A stretch of DNA of 64,000 bases from Gnetum montanum (GCA_015680685.1 MNCI01004661.1:363476-427475), one strand, 5' to 3'. Positions 49,243 through 61,878 are shown, counted from the stretch's first letter. Made by a program: numbers and translations. Notes: generated by a model not told the origin, from the sequence alone.

Positions 49243-49552
49243 AGTGGGTTACTCTCAAGCCTTGGAAAATCTTGAAAAAGGATTTTATCTTTGAAATTTT
49301 AGGAATATCTTTTTCTTTTAAGTCTAATCTTACTATTTTGTGGAATTATATGATTGATAAAATTGAAAAGAAGCTTGATAAATGGAAAAAGAATTTTATC
49401 CTTATTGGAAAAGTTATAGTTATTAAGCATATGCTTCAGTGAACTTATATTTATTGCTCTAGTTATTGAGCTTCCTCTAAAACTTCCTATGATACAATTG
49501 ATGGCATTATCCATTAGTTTCTTTAGTCTACTAAGTAACATATGAACTAATA

Positions 49553-50455
49553 TTATTTGGTTTTTGTAATGTTCCTACTACTTTTCAAAGACTTGTCCTT
49601 AGCATATTTCAAACATAAAATGATAATGATGTGGAGGTATTCATGGAAGATTTCTCCATGTATGGTTCTAAGTTCAAACAATCCTTGGACACCTTAAGCA
49701 TGCATTGAAAAGATGTGAAGAAACTAATCTCAATCTCAATTGATAAAAGCATCATCTAATGATTCAAGAAAGCATAGTTGTTGGATATAAAATTTTAGAA
49801 AGAGGGATTGAGGTGGATCTTGAAAAGATAAGGATCATACAAGGCATCATTGAGAGGCTACAAATAGTCAAAGATGTGATATTATTTCTTGGAAACACCA
49901 AGGTACTATAGAAGATTTATTGAAAATTTTTCTAAGATTGCAAGTCACTAGTCAAACTATGAAATATGCATCATTTTTTTAATAAGAGGATTGTAAAAAG
50001 ACATTGAGCTTCTAAAGTAGAAACTTGTGAAAAATTCAATTCTATAAGCTCTAGACTCTTCTAGACCTTCTTACATTATGACCAATGTATCTAATTATCC
50101 CTTAGAGTTGTACTTATGTAACTTGATGATTAGAACTACTCTTATTGTATTCAATACATGAGTATAGGGATCCCATGAACACAATTTACTTACACCACTA
50201 GAGAGAAAGAAATAATGGTACTAATGTATGCATTAGATAACTTCAGATACTATGTGCTCAACTATCCTATGTATGCATACACATAGTATAGTATCATCCA
50301 GTTTCTACTTAATAAACTAGTGGTGATCCATTGTGTCAGATGATGGATTCTTATCTTACAAGAATCTAACCTCATAATGATAGATAGAAAAAGCCCCAAG
50401 AACATAGTTGTCAATCACTTATCTTGGTTGTGATGTGATAAGGACATTAATAAAG
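49553..50455 (+). pseudogene. pol: Ty3/gypsy reverse transcriptase and RNase H remnant
   Basis: The plus strand reads FCNVPTTFQRLVLSIF, VEVFMEDFSMYGSKFKQSLD, RYYRRFIENFSKIA and, in RNase H, LTPLERKK, WILILQESNLIMIDRK, NIVVNHLSWL. These follow Athila/Tat-type pol (F.DDFSVYG.SF..CL..L; RW.L.LQEF...I.D+.G..N.VADHLSR). The usual catalytic pair in the F-x-D-D box appears as FMED, and many stops are present. The domain starts abruptly at the LINE junction near 49550, so the 5' half is lost. It is probably a relative of the elements that mobilised A1 and A2. Confidence 0.8.
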
Positions 50456-50469
50456 AATCACTTTTAGAG

Positions 50470-51600
50470 TAGTTCCCAAATGAATTATTGTTCACAAAAC
50501 CTATAATTGTTGCTAATTATCTTACTTACCTTCTAACATAAGAGATTTTTGCTGAATGGGATAGAAAGAAGAAAGAACATTTTTTAGATCAAGCCAAACA
50601 TTTTATCGGAATGAAGGATAATCTTTACAAAATTTGTGATAATGGCTTGATTTGATGATGTGTACCTAATGAAAACCAACAATGGATTTGATGATGTGTA
50701 CCTAATGAAAACCAACAATGACAACTAGATTTAAAGGACTAGAATAGTGAATCCAATCCTTGAAATTGTTCAACATCTTGAGAATTAATTTTATGGATCC
50801 CATCACATCCATGTATAATGGAAAATCATATATTATTATTGTTCCTAATTATTATACTAAATGGGTAGAAGATACTATAGTAATAGATTACACATTGACG
50901 ATTCCAATAACATGTGGTAAATATGTTTGGTGTGCCTAAAGCACTCATTTCAAATAATGGTACCAATTTCATGAGTGCTACTTTTAAGAAGTTAATGCAA
51001 TGTCTAGGGGTTAATCATAGGCTTACAATACTATACCATGCATAGGAAGTCACCAACAAGGAAATTACCAAAATCTTAATAAAAACAATTAGCAAATATA
51101 GAAAAGATTAAAGTGCAAAAGTGAATGATGCTCTATGAGCTTATTGATCTACATGAAAACTTCATAATGGTTATTTGCTCTATAAATTAGTATACAAAAA
51201 GCTAATGAATTTCCCTATTAAAGCTAAACTTTGTACTCTACCTATTGCATGTGACTTAGAGATTAACCTTAGTCTAGCCTAAAAAGAATGACTAATAAAC
51301 CTAAATCTACAAGATGAAAATAAATTGGTAGCACTTGTGCCTAATGAGGTACATAAATAGTATACCAAACAAAGACACAACATAAAGATTAGGAATGTAG
51401 AAATTAAACTAAGAGATAAGGTTCTTTACTATAACCCCAACCATGTACCATAATGTACTAAATTGTGGGAGAGTGATATTACATTGTCCATGCTACCTAA
51501 AAATTTGGTGCCTTGTAAATATACCACTCAACTAATCCAAAAAAGTTAATCTTGGTTAATGTGCAACAAATTAAACCTTTCAAAGAATCCCAAGCGTTTA
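50470..51600 (+). pseudogene. pol: Ty3/gypsy integrase remnant
   Basis: The broken plus-strand frame contains FGVPKALISNNGTNFMSATF, LGVNHRLTILYHA, NKEITKILIKTI and a C-terminal part with MNFPIKAKLC and KLRDKVLYYNP. This is the integrase core and tail order of Athila/Tat elements. The core Asp in ISDNG has become Asn (ISNNG). A perfect 36-bp tandem duplication lies at 50649-50720. It follows the RT/RNase H region in the normal order. Confidence 0.8.
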
Positions 51601-52384
51601 TGATCTTATCATCCTCATCCATCACAGTTATGGCTTACTCTATTTTCCACATTTCCTTCTCAAATATTAGTCATGGAGGAGAACCTCAATTCAATTATGC
51701 TTATGAGTAGAAATTTTGCCATTTTTAAGTTTCACATTGTTGTCAATTTTGATTTATTTTCTATTCTTTTAATGCTTAATATGTTTTTCTTACTATTTGA
51801 TATTTTTCCATTCCTTATATAACTTTCTATTCTCTAAGTCATTTACATTGTATTTTGCACATATTTTCATTATGTTTGTTAATAAAATTACTAATCATGT
51901 GTAAGAAAAAACTCCATTTGAGGTAATTTTATTTTAGGTTATTAGATTATTAAAGGAATAGTCGTACATATTATAAAATCACAACATCCATTTCTTCATT
52001 TCCATTAAGAAAGAGGTTGTTACCATGGGAATAATGTGGTTCTTATCATATTCCAAACTAAAACAAATCCATAATAATTAAACCTTGAAGAAAGGAGGAA
52101 AGACTAAGAGGGTTGGATAAGAATGTGAAATCAAGTGGATTTTTTGATTTCTTTGACTTCCACCTTATGCTAGTCTCATATCAACATACTACAACTCATG
52201 TTTTTATTGTTTTTGTGCCATCATTTTTTAATACAATTGTTGCCTTGTTATATCACTAGATAGGCATGTGATCCACGCTTGAAGGTAAAGGAAAAAAATA
52301 ATTAATTAATTCTCACATAAGGAACAATTTTTTGAGTACCACTAGAAAGACATGTTACCAATACTTGAAGATAAAATACTTCCA
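51600..52384 (+). other. 3' part of the decayed autonomous family A relative
   Basis: No gene is seen. Stretches at about 51980-52160 and 52310-52380 (CACTAGAAAGACATGTTACC.ATACTTGAAG) match the non-coding middle of A2 (about 45530, reversed) and of A3 (about 57640). This ties the pol remnant to the same family. Confidence 0.5.
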
Positions 52385-52508
52385 ATATAAGTACACCCAA
52401 AGATATATAGTCCAATTAGAACTTTATAAGTTAGCATTACCCACCAAAATTGAACCCATGACTTGGAGCTTTCAAATCAAGAGTCTTATCACTAGGTGAT
52501 AAAGTTAA
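52385..52508 (-). mobile_element. tRNA-derived SINE (minus)
   Basis: The minus strand reads CACCTAGTGATAAGACTC (A box) and then CATGGGTTCAATTTTGG (B box), followed by a 3' part shared with the SINE pair at 30955-31250. It sits at the junction between the pol remnant and the A3 LTR. Confidence 0.6.
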
Positions 52509-53522
52509 AAATTTCACCATGACAATATCATAATTACGATATCGTATCTATGATGTCATAGATACATTATTGTAGCTCTTGATATGTTATTGTATAAACG
52601 ATATTACGGGGTGCGTGCTAGCTTATAAAAGCAACACTTAGGCACACAGATCTGCAATAGATTTGATAACATAGTAGTAGAGCTCTTTCAGCTTGTTTTC
52701 ATGATTTTAGCTTTTAGTACTTAGTAGTGTGTGGCTATAGTGTGATGTTAAGTGATTGAACAGAGTCTTTATTCAATTTTGATGTACTTGGACACATTGC
52801 ATGACCAGAAATAAAGATCAAGATTACTTTCTATCATTGCAACAACACTTAGTTTTATTTTTGCTTTCATTTAGTTTAATGTTTACTATTTTCATAGTTA
52901 CTGATTTACTTTCTATGCACTTTACCATTATTGTTGTTAAGTAGAATGAGTACGACTGATCTTGAGCACTTAAGTGTAGCTATTTGGTAACCCAGTAGTA
53001 CTATCACTTGGTATGCTTAGTAGTGTGGTACTTGGTAATCCCAGTAGTAGTTACATGAAGTTCAAGGTGTGAATAGAAAATAAGGACCAACTCCTCATCA
53101 CATAGGCTAGATTAGATTTGTTTACTGTCACTTAAATTTATAAACTATTCTATTTACTTCATGTTCACTTGGCATAATATGTCCAATACAACACCATCTA
53201 TCATATACCTCATTGTGAGTTAAACCATACACATGGAATTTACTAACTCACATGGGAAGACAACGATTGTGAACTTTAACCAATTACTTGCATAATCTCA
53301 TTGCCTTGTCTATGGAATTCAATTAGGACCATGTGTGAACATTTGTATCTCATATGGTTGGGTGTTGGATACTCCAGTGCTCATCATTGGCACTGTTACT
53401 GGGGACAAGCCAATGTTTTGCCAAGTAATTGATTTTTCAAATTTTTTTGTATCTAAAACTTAACGTCAAATCTAACTATAAGTAGACCACACTTTTAACA
53501 TAAATTGTCTAAAAATATAATA

Positions 53523-55300
53523 TGGCTTCACATAATGATCAACCATCACTTGCCAAGGAGACAAGAAGAAGCAGTGATAGAGTTGTTGATGAAGATGAAT
53601 GGGGAATGCTAATGTAGACACAAATCACTTATGCTCACACTAATTTGTACCCTCCAGACTTTACTTTCATCTTCCATTAGGATAAGCAAATGAGGTGGAG
53701 AGACATACAAGGCAACATAGTCCTACCTCGAGAACGTGTAGCACTGAACATGCTACAAATTACTCTGAAGAAAATGCATTTAGACAAGATTCAAGAAGGG
53801 TATCATGTAACTCAACACATGAATAGTCCCTATGAACCCATAAAGTAGTAGATGGGAAGAAATGCTCCCATGGAAATCAGACATATACATAGTAAAGGAA
53901 GCAGACTAACACTTCTATTGTCATAGAAGAACTTGATGATGATCAATTCATTTAAGAACAACTCCACCAGAACCATGAGGAGCCTTCAAAGACACCTATC
54001 ATCAAACTAGAGGAACTTGTCAAAGTCCAACTTCATACCACTTTGGTAGAGACACATAATGGGAAGGCTATTGACTCAAGATACAAGTGGGACTCTAGGC
54101 TAAGGGATCTTACTAAATCTTATAGAGAAATTCACAACAGTCATGAAAGGAGAACCGGTCAGCACTGTTCTTTTGCCACCTCATCTACCTCATTACGATT
54201 GTTGGAGGACTTTGACAGGAGAAGACACAAGTACAGGGACTCTAATAGGGAAGAAAGACAAACTCATGGCCATCATGAAAAATTTTCAAGGCACTATAAT
54301 TTAGAAGATGAATAGTATGAATGAAGAAGAAGAAGTGATAGAAGAGAGGATTAAGAGAGGCATGAACATAGAAGGGGTCACCGCTATAATAGAGATTATG
54401 AACTTGATCATGATGATGAACCTCTTATGGCAACCCAAAGCATGATCAATATTTAGGAAGCTGTCTACATACCGACTATGTACATGAGAGATAGCTGAAT
54501 CAAATGGCTAGATATGAACAATATGTCATAATTTCAAGGTGGTTATAATGCTAATCCCTAACATTACCTTCAAGCATTCCATGATGCCTATGCCCTTCAA
54601 AACATAGAGAGTGATTAGTAGAACTTAAAGCTATTTTCTATAATACTTGTGAAGGAAGTTGAAAGCTAGTATAGGTTACTGGAACCTGAATCCATCAAAC
54701 ACTAGAGTACCATGCTGAAAATCTTTAATGATAAATATTAGACCTATTCATGAGAGTCAAATCCAAGAAAAAAAATCCAGAACTAGAAATAAGGAACTCA
54801 CAAAACCCTTGATGCAGTAATGGGCATATATTATTCATTGTTACATAGATGCCTAGGTCTTGGATTTTCATCAAAGGAATAGCTTAGGCACATTGTAGAG
54901 AGAGACCCTTGGGGTTTATGCCTAAGGAAGATTATCAAAACTAACTATCCATTGTATTCAAAGATTGATTGATCAAGTGGCCAAAGAGAAAAGAGAACTA
55001 AAAAAAAAAGAGAATTAGTTGAAGAGTACAATAGGGATCCATTAATAAGAAAGAGAGATGCATAGGTGTGTAATACCCAAGAGGAAGAAACCTTGGACTA
55101 GGAAATTTGAAAAGAGACACTACCAATCCAAAAATCTATTTCCAATGTAGCAACATAGGTAGCAAAAATGTGGGATTTAGTTGATGAAAGGTGTACAACA
55201 ATGTTAAAGATTATGGAGGAATGAGCAAAGCAAGCCTTCGCAAGAGGCAACGATAAAAGTAAGAAGAAGGAACTTGGATGAAAAGGCAAAGTTTCTTTAG
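53523..55300 (+). pseudogene. gag: A3 gag remnant
   Basis: The region begins MASHNDQPSLAKETRRSSD and runs through the frame 54043-54315 (Arg/Ser/His-rich). It then gives HDDEPLMATQSMINI and HYLQAFHDAYALQNIES, which match SDDEPLLATKSLMHI and HHLQAFYDACAWSNID in A1 gag. Several stops break it. Confidence 0.7.
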
Positions 55301-56079
55301 TAGTTAAGGTCTCAGATACCAGCTCTACAGATGAAGAAGGTTATACTATGTGTCAGTACAAACATCCTAAGGGATGTTGTTTGATTATGAAACATCTGCA
55401 AAAAATGGGGGCATACACACTTAACCCTAAATTTGTTCAAAAATAGATGTCCAAATGGTTACCTTATCCTTAAGGTAACTATCAATAGAACCTTCAACCA
55501 ACATGTTATCTTAGTGGAGCTTTATCATAGCTGCAAGAGTAATATTATCAGTAGTGGCAATAGCCTCAATCATGGGCCATGCCACCACTGCACTAACAAT
55601 ATCCATATCAATAAACTAATCCTTATGGATACTATGTCCAACATCCAATCTCACTAGTAAATGTAATTGTTTAGACTCCACAGTACTATCCACCTGAATA
55701 TCACAAACCAATGCTACCAAGGACCAATTCAAATCCATATGTGCATCCACAAGTAGTTGATATTTCAAATTCTAATCCAAATATTTTACCACTAGTGCCA
55801 CCGCCTACGATGCAAGGAGAGTTGCCATCAACCATAGCAAAAGAGAGTGGTAAGGGTAGTAAATATACAAGTGGAGGATCTCACTAGCCATACTAAGGGC
55901 TAAACAAAGAAATGTCCTTTCGTTAGGATGAGTCCAGGAAAGGCTAATAGAATTAGAGCTTCATCGAGATCAACTTCTCCTAAAATAGATCTTCTCACTA
56001 TTGACAAGATTCCATCATCATCAAGCTCAAACATACAAGTTGTCATGCTCACTGAAATTGTCACTGATTGGATCAAGGT

Positions 56080-56450
56080 AGGACCACTTCCTAAGATGAG
56101 AATTGATCTAGGAATTCCATTAATTTATTTGCAAGTAGCTGGAAATCTATCATGCAAAGCTTTATTAGACTCAAGTTCTGGGATAAATTTGATTTCTTAC
56201 AAAACATATCAAGCATGGAACCTACCACCATTGGAAGAATGCAATATCAAGTTGGATCTTGCAAATTAGTTTGTCACCACTCCTTTTGGGCAGATAGATG
56301 ATGTAGTGACTATTGTCAATGGGTAGTCATATCCAGTAGATTTTCTAGTTATCAATGTGAAAGATGCTGATAAGAAATTTTCAATAATCATGAGGAGGGC
56401 ATGGCTTAGCACAATCAATGCTAAGCTAAGTATGAGAGATTTTTCTACTG
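56080..56450 (+). pseudogene. A3 aspartic protease remnant
   Basis: Following VGPLPKMRIDLGIP, the frame has LSCKALLDSSSGINLISYKT, the place of the ALLD(S/T)GA catalytic motif, and then DFLVINVKD and MRRAWLSTINAKL (family: DFLV....ILGRPWL). The usual Gly after Asp-Ser/Thr is Ser here, and the motif DSG is lost. The fold order is typical of Ty3/gypsy protease. No reverse transcriptase follows within A3. Confidence 0.6.
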
Positions 56451-58784
56451 AGATTTCTAAAGAAGATGCACATGGAGCCATACACATGCAAAAAATTCCA
56501 TGCATAATTGCTAAAAGTAAAGCATGTAATAATTGACCAACACTTCAGAACATTAACATAGTCACCATTCTAGTCCACAACAACAACAATAAATAACTAG
56601 TGTGTGCAACCAAAAGAGTAGATGCCACCAAATCAAAAGACATCCTATGGCCACTAATTGAGAACCAACAACTATCTAACACATGCATGGAAACATCTGA
56701 AACACTTACTAATTTCCAAGCTAAGAAAATGACTCCAAGTGAGAGCCCAAAAATGAAATTATTAACTCATAATCATACACCAAAGGGAAAAGAAAATAGA
56801 AACTTAAATGATCATAACTCCACTACCATCAAAATTACATGGGATGCTAATATAACAGTTAAATCAATAAAGATGGTGGGAGAACCACCTAAGGTGTTTG
56901 ATTTAGGATATCTAGGAAGCATTTTCAAAACACTTGTCCATGAGTTTAGTCGTGGGTGAGATACTTCACTTTGATTTTAGAATTAATAAGTGATTTTTCT
57001 ATTTTTTGTTTTATAATTATTTTCATTTTCCATATTCTTTGACATTTCCTTATTCTTTTATACTTTTTCCATTTCTTCATATTTTCATATTCTTTTACAT
57101 TTTTCAATTTGACATTTTTCATTCTTTATACTCTTTCATAATATTTTACTATCTTTTCCATTTCTTTCATACTTTGTTTTAAAACCATTTGTAAATACTT
57201 TTGATTGTTAATAAAATACATTTAAATAAAGGTAAGATGTAGCCAACAAGGTGAAGATTTCTCTATGTTATCAAGTTATAAGAGACTGATTATTTGAATA
57301 GTGAGCCTACATCATCCATCCATCCTTTCCATTAATAAAAGGTTCTTACCATCGCCATAATGATATTCTTTTTCATCATACAACTAGGAATGAACTTGTG
57401 ATCATTATGCCTATATCGAAAAGTGAAGAACCAAGTGGGAATAATAGGGGTGTGACATCAAGGGGACTTGTGGATGCTTTTTGGATTATTATTATGAGTT
57501 TTATTGTGTTACTAATGTTGTATTATAGCCTTGTAGATCTAATAAAAAATGGGAGTAAGAGTTAAATAAGTGTTACCTTGAAAGGTTGACATAGATGAAA
57601 AAAAAAGAGAGCATAGAATAAATTTCTGGGGGTCCTAGTGAAAAAACATGTTACCCATGCTTGAAGGCAGGTAGCTTATTAGAAATGTAAAAATAAAAAT
57701 AAAGTGCCATGAATAAAACTCCTCCCTTGGACAATACATCAAGTAATAATACCCCTTGTAACATTGATAGTCTTACGATTGTAATTCCAAGAGATAAAAC
57801 AAGGTGATGTCACCGGAATGTGGTCCAGACTTAGTTTGAATCTTGGACAGAAAGGCTAATGATTACCTTAACCACTAATAAAACACAAGAATTCATTATG
57901 CCTATGGTAAGACAACTCACATCCTGATTTTTGCAATCCCTTCGAAGTCCATCTTATCTCACTGTTTAAATAGTCATAACTTATGATTTTGTGTAACATA
58001 GAGTTATTTTCCTAATTTGGTGTTACTAACATGTGTGTCTTACTAAATAGGTATGTGTTACATTCAATTTCTTAAGTGCTTAAGGACACTTTTAGGCATG
58101 GTTATACAAGGGCATTAAGGGTTGGAGCTTGCTTTGGGGAGGACCTACTTGTATAACTATTGTATCTTATACCTGCCAAGTGATTCCACATCATCTTGAG
58201 CTTTCCAATTCCAATAAATGACAATAAACAATTCCCATATGATTCACACTATCTATTCTAATGACACAACACCATTGTCTATCTCATTCCTTTGATCAAC
58301 ACCTCATACACTTTCATAGCCTGAGATTCCTTAATCATAGACTTTTAATGCCTATTTTTCACAATTGAAGCATCATCTCCATTTTAGGACCCTTTCAACA
58401 TGATGTATATCTTCTAGCCATCCAATAGAACTCAATTTTTTCCTGAAAAACCTTAAGAAAATTTCGATTTTTTCTAAGGTAATATTGTAGATACGATATC
58501 ACACCTATGATGATGTATTTATGATATTGCACTTATAAATACTATATATAGTGTGGGGGAGTTAGAAAAAATTTTCATTTTTGATTTTCATAAGAGAAGA
58601 GTTGTTGTCGATTTTTGTTTGCAACTAAGCACTCTGACACCCCATTTTCTAGTGCCCATAACTTGTGCCTTATTACTATGATTTTTGTGATTTTGGAATC
58701 TACGTGATCCTGAAGTGCTCATCTTAGTCGTGGGGGGTGCTAGTAAGGAAAATTTGAGTTGATGTTTTTTTTGAAATTGCTAAT

Positions 58785-59704
58785 TGATGAGTGGCTAGGT
58801 ACCCCTATGCCCAACCATGCGAATCACGGGCATTCACATGCGACTTGGTCGAATTTTGTAGATTGTAAGCACTTTGCATATGCTAGGGCTTAACCAGCAA
58901 AACCTTTTGTTGGAACAGTCGTTGTCTGCCCAACCTCACTTGTGATGTTCTGATTGCGATGGTTAAGTGAGATTGAGGCAACTGATTTTTATGGCTTTTT
59001 ACTTTATCTTCTAGCATCTAATTCTCAGAATGGAAAGTAAGGAATGAAATATTATGTAAGCTATAATTATCCTAATCTATGTCCTAACTCTTCCTAGCAT
59101 AAGTATCCAATCCCATCTTCCATGCACATCCTAAGCATCCCCTAACCACTACTGGGTTACCAGATGTTAAGCGTCGCTGGGTTGCCAAACATTGGGTTTA
59201 TGTTCGAGATGGTCATACTTATGGTTTCTACAAATTGTAAACGAGTGATAGTGATTAAAACAATAACAACAGAAACTTAAGGAACTATTAAAGCATAAAA
59301 ATATTAAACTATTAAATGCATTAAATGACTAAGTCTAATTGTTGCAAGGAATGATTGAAAAGATCATCTTTATTGCCATTCACGCCAATGGGCTCAAGTA
59401 CATCAGCGCTCGAATAAAGAGCTGGACACCTTTCTTACATGTACTGCGGGCACTTGGAAAATATTCTAACTCTTGCGGAAACAAACTGCAAGAGCTTTGC
59501 TACAACTGCCAAAAAAGGTACCTAAGTGTGGTGGGAGCCCACTTATTTATAGGCCAAAACAGATGCCGTGTAAACGGGGCCACGTTGATGCATGGAAGGA
59601 TGCGTCAACAGGGCCGCATATACGGGGCTGCGACCATGTGGCTGCGTATACGAGACCCCGTATATGCGGCCTAGTAAACACAACAACCATTTAGCACTTC
59701 ATCA
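58785..59704 (-). mobile_element. Family A solo LTR inside A3
   Basis: This 920-bp LTR runs from TGATGAGTGG to CACTTCATCA with a perfect CTAAT duplication at 58780-58784 and 59705-59709. Its palindrome array (about 59565-59675) uses GTATAC/ATATAC cores where most copies use GATATC. The plus-strand frames at 59339-59694 are chance frames. Confidence 0.92.
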
Positions 59705-59992
59705 CTAATGACTAGAAGGTATTATAAGGGTAAGTTTAATGGGACATATCAATAATTTTTAAAGTAAATCACTCATGTTAAGGCCAAAAAATATTTAAGA
59801 GAACTCCTAATTGATCATACTACTCATTTTACGCCATAGAAAAGTACTAATGGGGTTGTTTTTGAAAAATTTTCTAACTCTACAATCATAATGAATTAAG
59901 AATTTAATATAACTAAGGGTATGAGTAAGGTATCAAATTGTTGCTCATTTATGAGAATATTCTAGTAATTCCAAACCTTTGGTTGATTACAG

Positions 59993-61870
59993 ATGGCCCA
60001 AAAAGAGGAGCACAAGGAGAACTTCCATGATCAGCAAGCAAGAGACCACGAGGCAGCAGAAGAGGATAAGTAAGTAAGCAAAACCTACAAGTAGAACAAG
60101 GAGAGTAGGAGGCACAATCTTTTAGTATTCATCAATAAACTCCTACCATAGAGTAATTTGCTCAAGCAGAAGTAGACATTCCATAAGTGCATGTCCAAGG
60201 ACAATAACTCACATTGTCACCTGAATGCCTTTAGGCTATTCAAGAAAAATTCATCATGTTAACAGTAATTGTGGAACTTAACTTTGGTTCATTTTTGGAA
60301 TTTTCTCCAGAAGGTGTTGATGCCAAACTTTAGTTAGCTCCTTTGTGGCCTACTCTTACAACAAATGAGGAGTGGTATTTATGAGAAACACTCTAGTTTT
60401 GGCAAAATTGAGAAGTAGATGCTACAGTAAAAATTGAAGGGATCTCAGTGTATTACCTAGTTAAGACAATTGTAGAGGTACTTAATGTGCCCAATGTAGG
60501 GGCAAAGGTGGCACAAATATCACCAAGATCTAACACAGATGCTAGGAAGCTATGGTTGTAGTGGGCGTATGGCAAGGAAAATAAAGAATATAGTGAACTA
60601 ACTATAGAAGAAAAGATCTATTTTAAAATTGACACTTATCACCTATTTCCCACCAATAGATTGAACCAAATTTCTACATTTGTGGTTAGAGGTAGCATAA
60701 TATTAATGGGAAAGTTCAATGTGAACATCGCTCACCTCTACTTCATAGAAATGAAAAAGGCAATTTAAGGAGAAGAAGGTAGGAAAGTTGACACTTCCGT
60801 TCCCTTACCTTATCCAGAAGTTATGGAAATGAGTTGCATCCTAGGGTATACAAATGATGCATTAAGGAAGGCACAAAATGCTTCCTATGTCGAAATGCTC
60901 AAGCTAGTGCCTCCCAAAAAGGACTAAATAGAAGAACAACTAGGCATTGAAGAGACTACCCAACCATAGAGTAACAACAACAGTAGCAGCAATAGCAAGT
61001 TCCACCACTACCATAGTAAGATTATTAATCTTCAATGAATCATCTGCAACAAATTGCAAAAACCATTCATTGGGGAAGTAGGGAAGAGTCCAATTTATTC
61101 AAAGTTATTGATGATGCAGTTAGGCCAACCATCTCAACAAATCCTACCAGTGAAAAAATATCATTATAATCAGGAAGTTAGGAGGATAGGCCCAGTGGTC
61201 ACAATATATTCCTAAGAACATTGCATCATTCTAAGTGGTGCTTGAATCTAGAGAAGGAGTCGCAGTTATGGTCATTCAGCACCATGAAGTAGCAGGAGCC
61301 ACAGAAGTGATCATAGATCACATTAAAGAATCCTTCAATGTACCTGTTATGCCTCTAGCTAATTTTTTTGGAACCAAAGATGCTCAAATATTATTTGGTA
61401 CCTCTATGACTACTGCAGATCATGAAGATGTGTTAGATATATTGTTGCAGACAGGACAGGTTATCACAAATCTCTTTAACATTCCTATTAATGTCATTTA
61501 AACACAGTTTGAATTGATTGTCACTAAAGGAAAATTGATCATGGCTAAAAATAGGGCAGAGCATGTTGAGAATGAACTTTGTTGATTACAAGAAGAGCGT
61601 ATAGCCCTAAGAGTAGAAAGAAGAGATTTAATGCAGTTCATTGCATTAAAATAGTTAGCACAATTTAGAACTGAGTAGATCAATTACCTCCTTGAGAACA
61701 ATAAAGAGATAGAGAATGAGAAAGAAATGGTAGTATGGGATGCTTTAGCAGCCAAAGCCCAAACATATGCCCATGCTAAAGCACTTGTTGCATTACAAGA
61801 GGAAAATAAACAACTTACTATAGATAACATGCGATTGACCACTGTTGAAAAACAAAAAAATATTTTGGAA
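59993..61870 (+). pseudogene. A3 3' accessory ORF, long form
   Basis: From ATG at 59993 (MAQKEEHKENFHDQQ) the broken frame includes VNVP-like VEVLNVPNVGAKVAQI and YHLFPTNRLNQISTFVVRGS. This fits the plant retroelement domain annotated as a putative plant transposon protein (Transposase_32 type). Next come an 88-residue frame at 61235-61501 (GVAVMVIQHHEVAGA, DILLQTGQVI) and a coiled coil (EKEMVVWDALAAKAQTYAHA, KALVALQEENKQL). A5 cuts it at 61879. The order matches the shorter ORFs of A2 and A1. Function unknown; it is not a recognised replication enzyme. Confidence 0.6.
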
Positions 61871-61878
61871 GAAAGAAT

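Larger units (their letters stand above)
32430..49550 (+). mobile_element. Old LINE retrotransposon split by three nested insertions
   Basis: Four plus-strand segments read as one LINE once the insertions are removed: about 32430-32655, 38672-41284, 42150-42624 and 49243-49550. An ORF1-like nucleic-acid-binding region is at about 38670-39000. An endonuclease domain is at about 39560-40060 (NWS.AKITKEYLSNQHLSLNVLVL, split; GDFYMVKSHLDKLDGLL, split). Reverse transcriptase runs from 40580 (INKGMIHLLPKIGDLQHIGN.RPVTP..NTYKILAKCI) through 42150-42624 (IKGISIG; FANESF where FADDT is usual) to 49243-49550 (LGISFSFKSNL, KKLDKWKKNF). Many stops are present. Each interruption has its own target duplication. 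Confidence 0.75.
52511..61878 (+). mobile_element. Family A LTR retrotransposon A3 (plus strand, interrupted)
   Basis: The 5' LTR is about 52511-53386, diverged at its start. It is followed at once by a primer-binding site (TTGGCACTGTTACTGGGGAC, 53387-53406). The interior has gag (53523-55300), a protease remnant (about 56080-56450), the non-coding middle shared with A2 (57440-58160) and the 3' accessory ORF (59993-61870). A solo LTR splits it at 58785-59704. At 61879 it is cut by A5, so the 3' LTR is outside the window or lost. It is older than A1 and A2, judged by its stops and its LTR divergence. Confidence 0.75.

Noticed and set aside
59339-59694. 111- and 73-residue plus-strand ORFs
   Set aside because: They lie wholly within the solo LTR 58785-59704, antisense to its orientation, and match LTR leader and palindrome sequence, not a protein.
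59000-59700. Possible CRISPR-like or satellite array suggested by repeated palindromes
   Set aside because: The units are few, differ in length and sit in a defined LTR U3. Plants have no CRISPR arrays.
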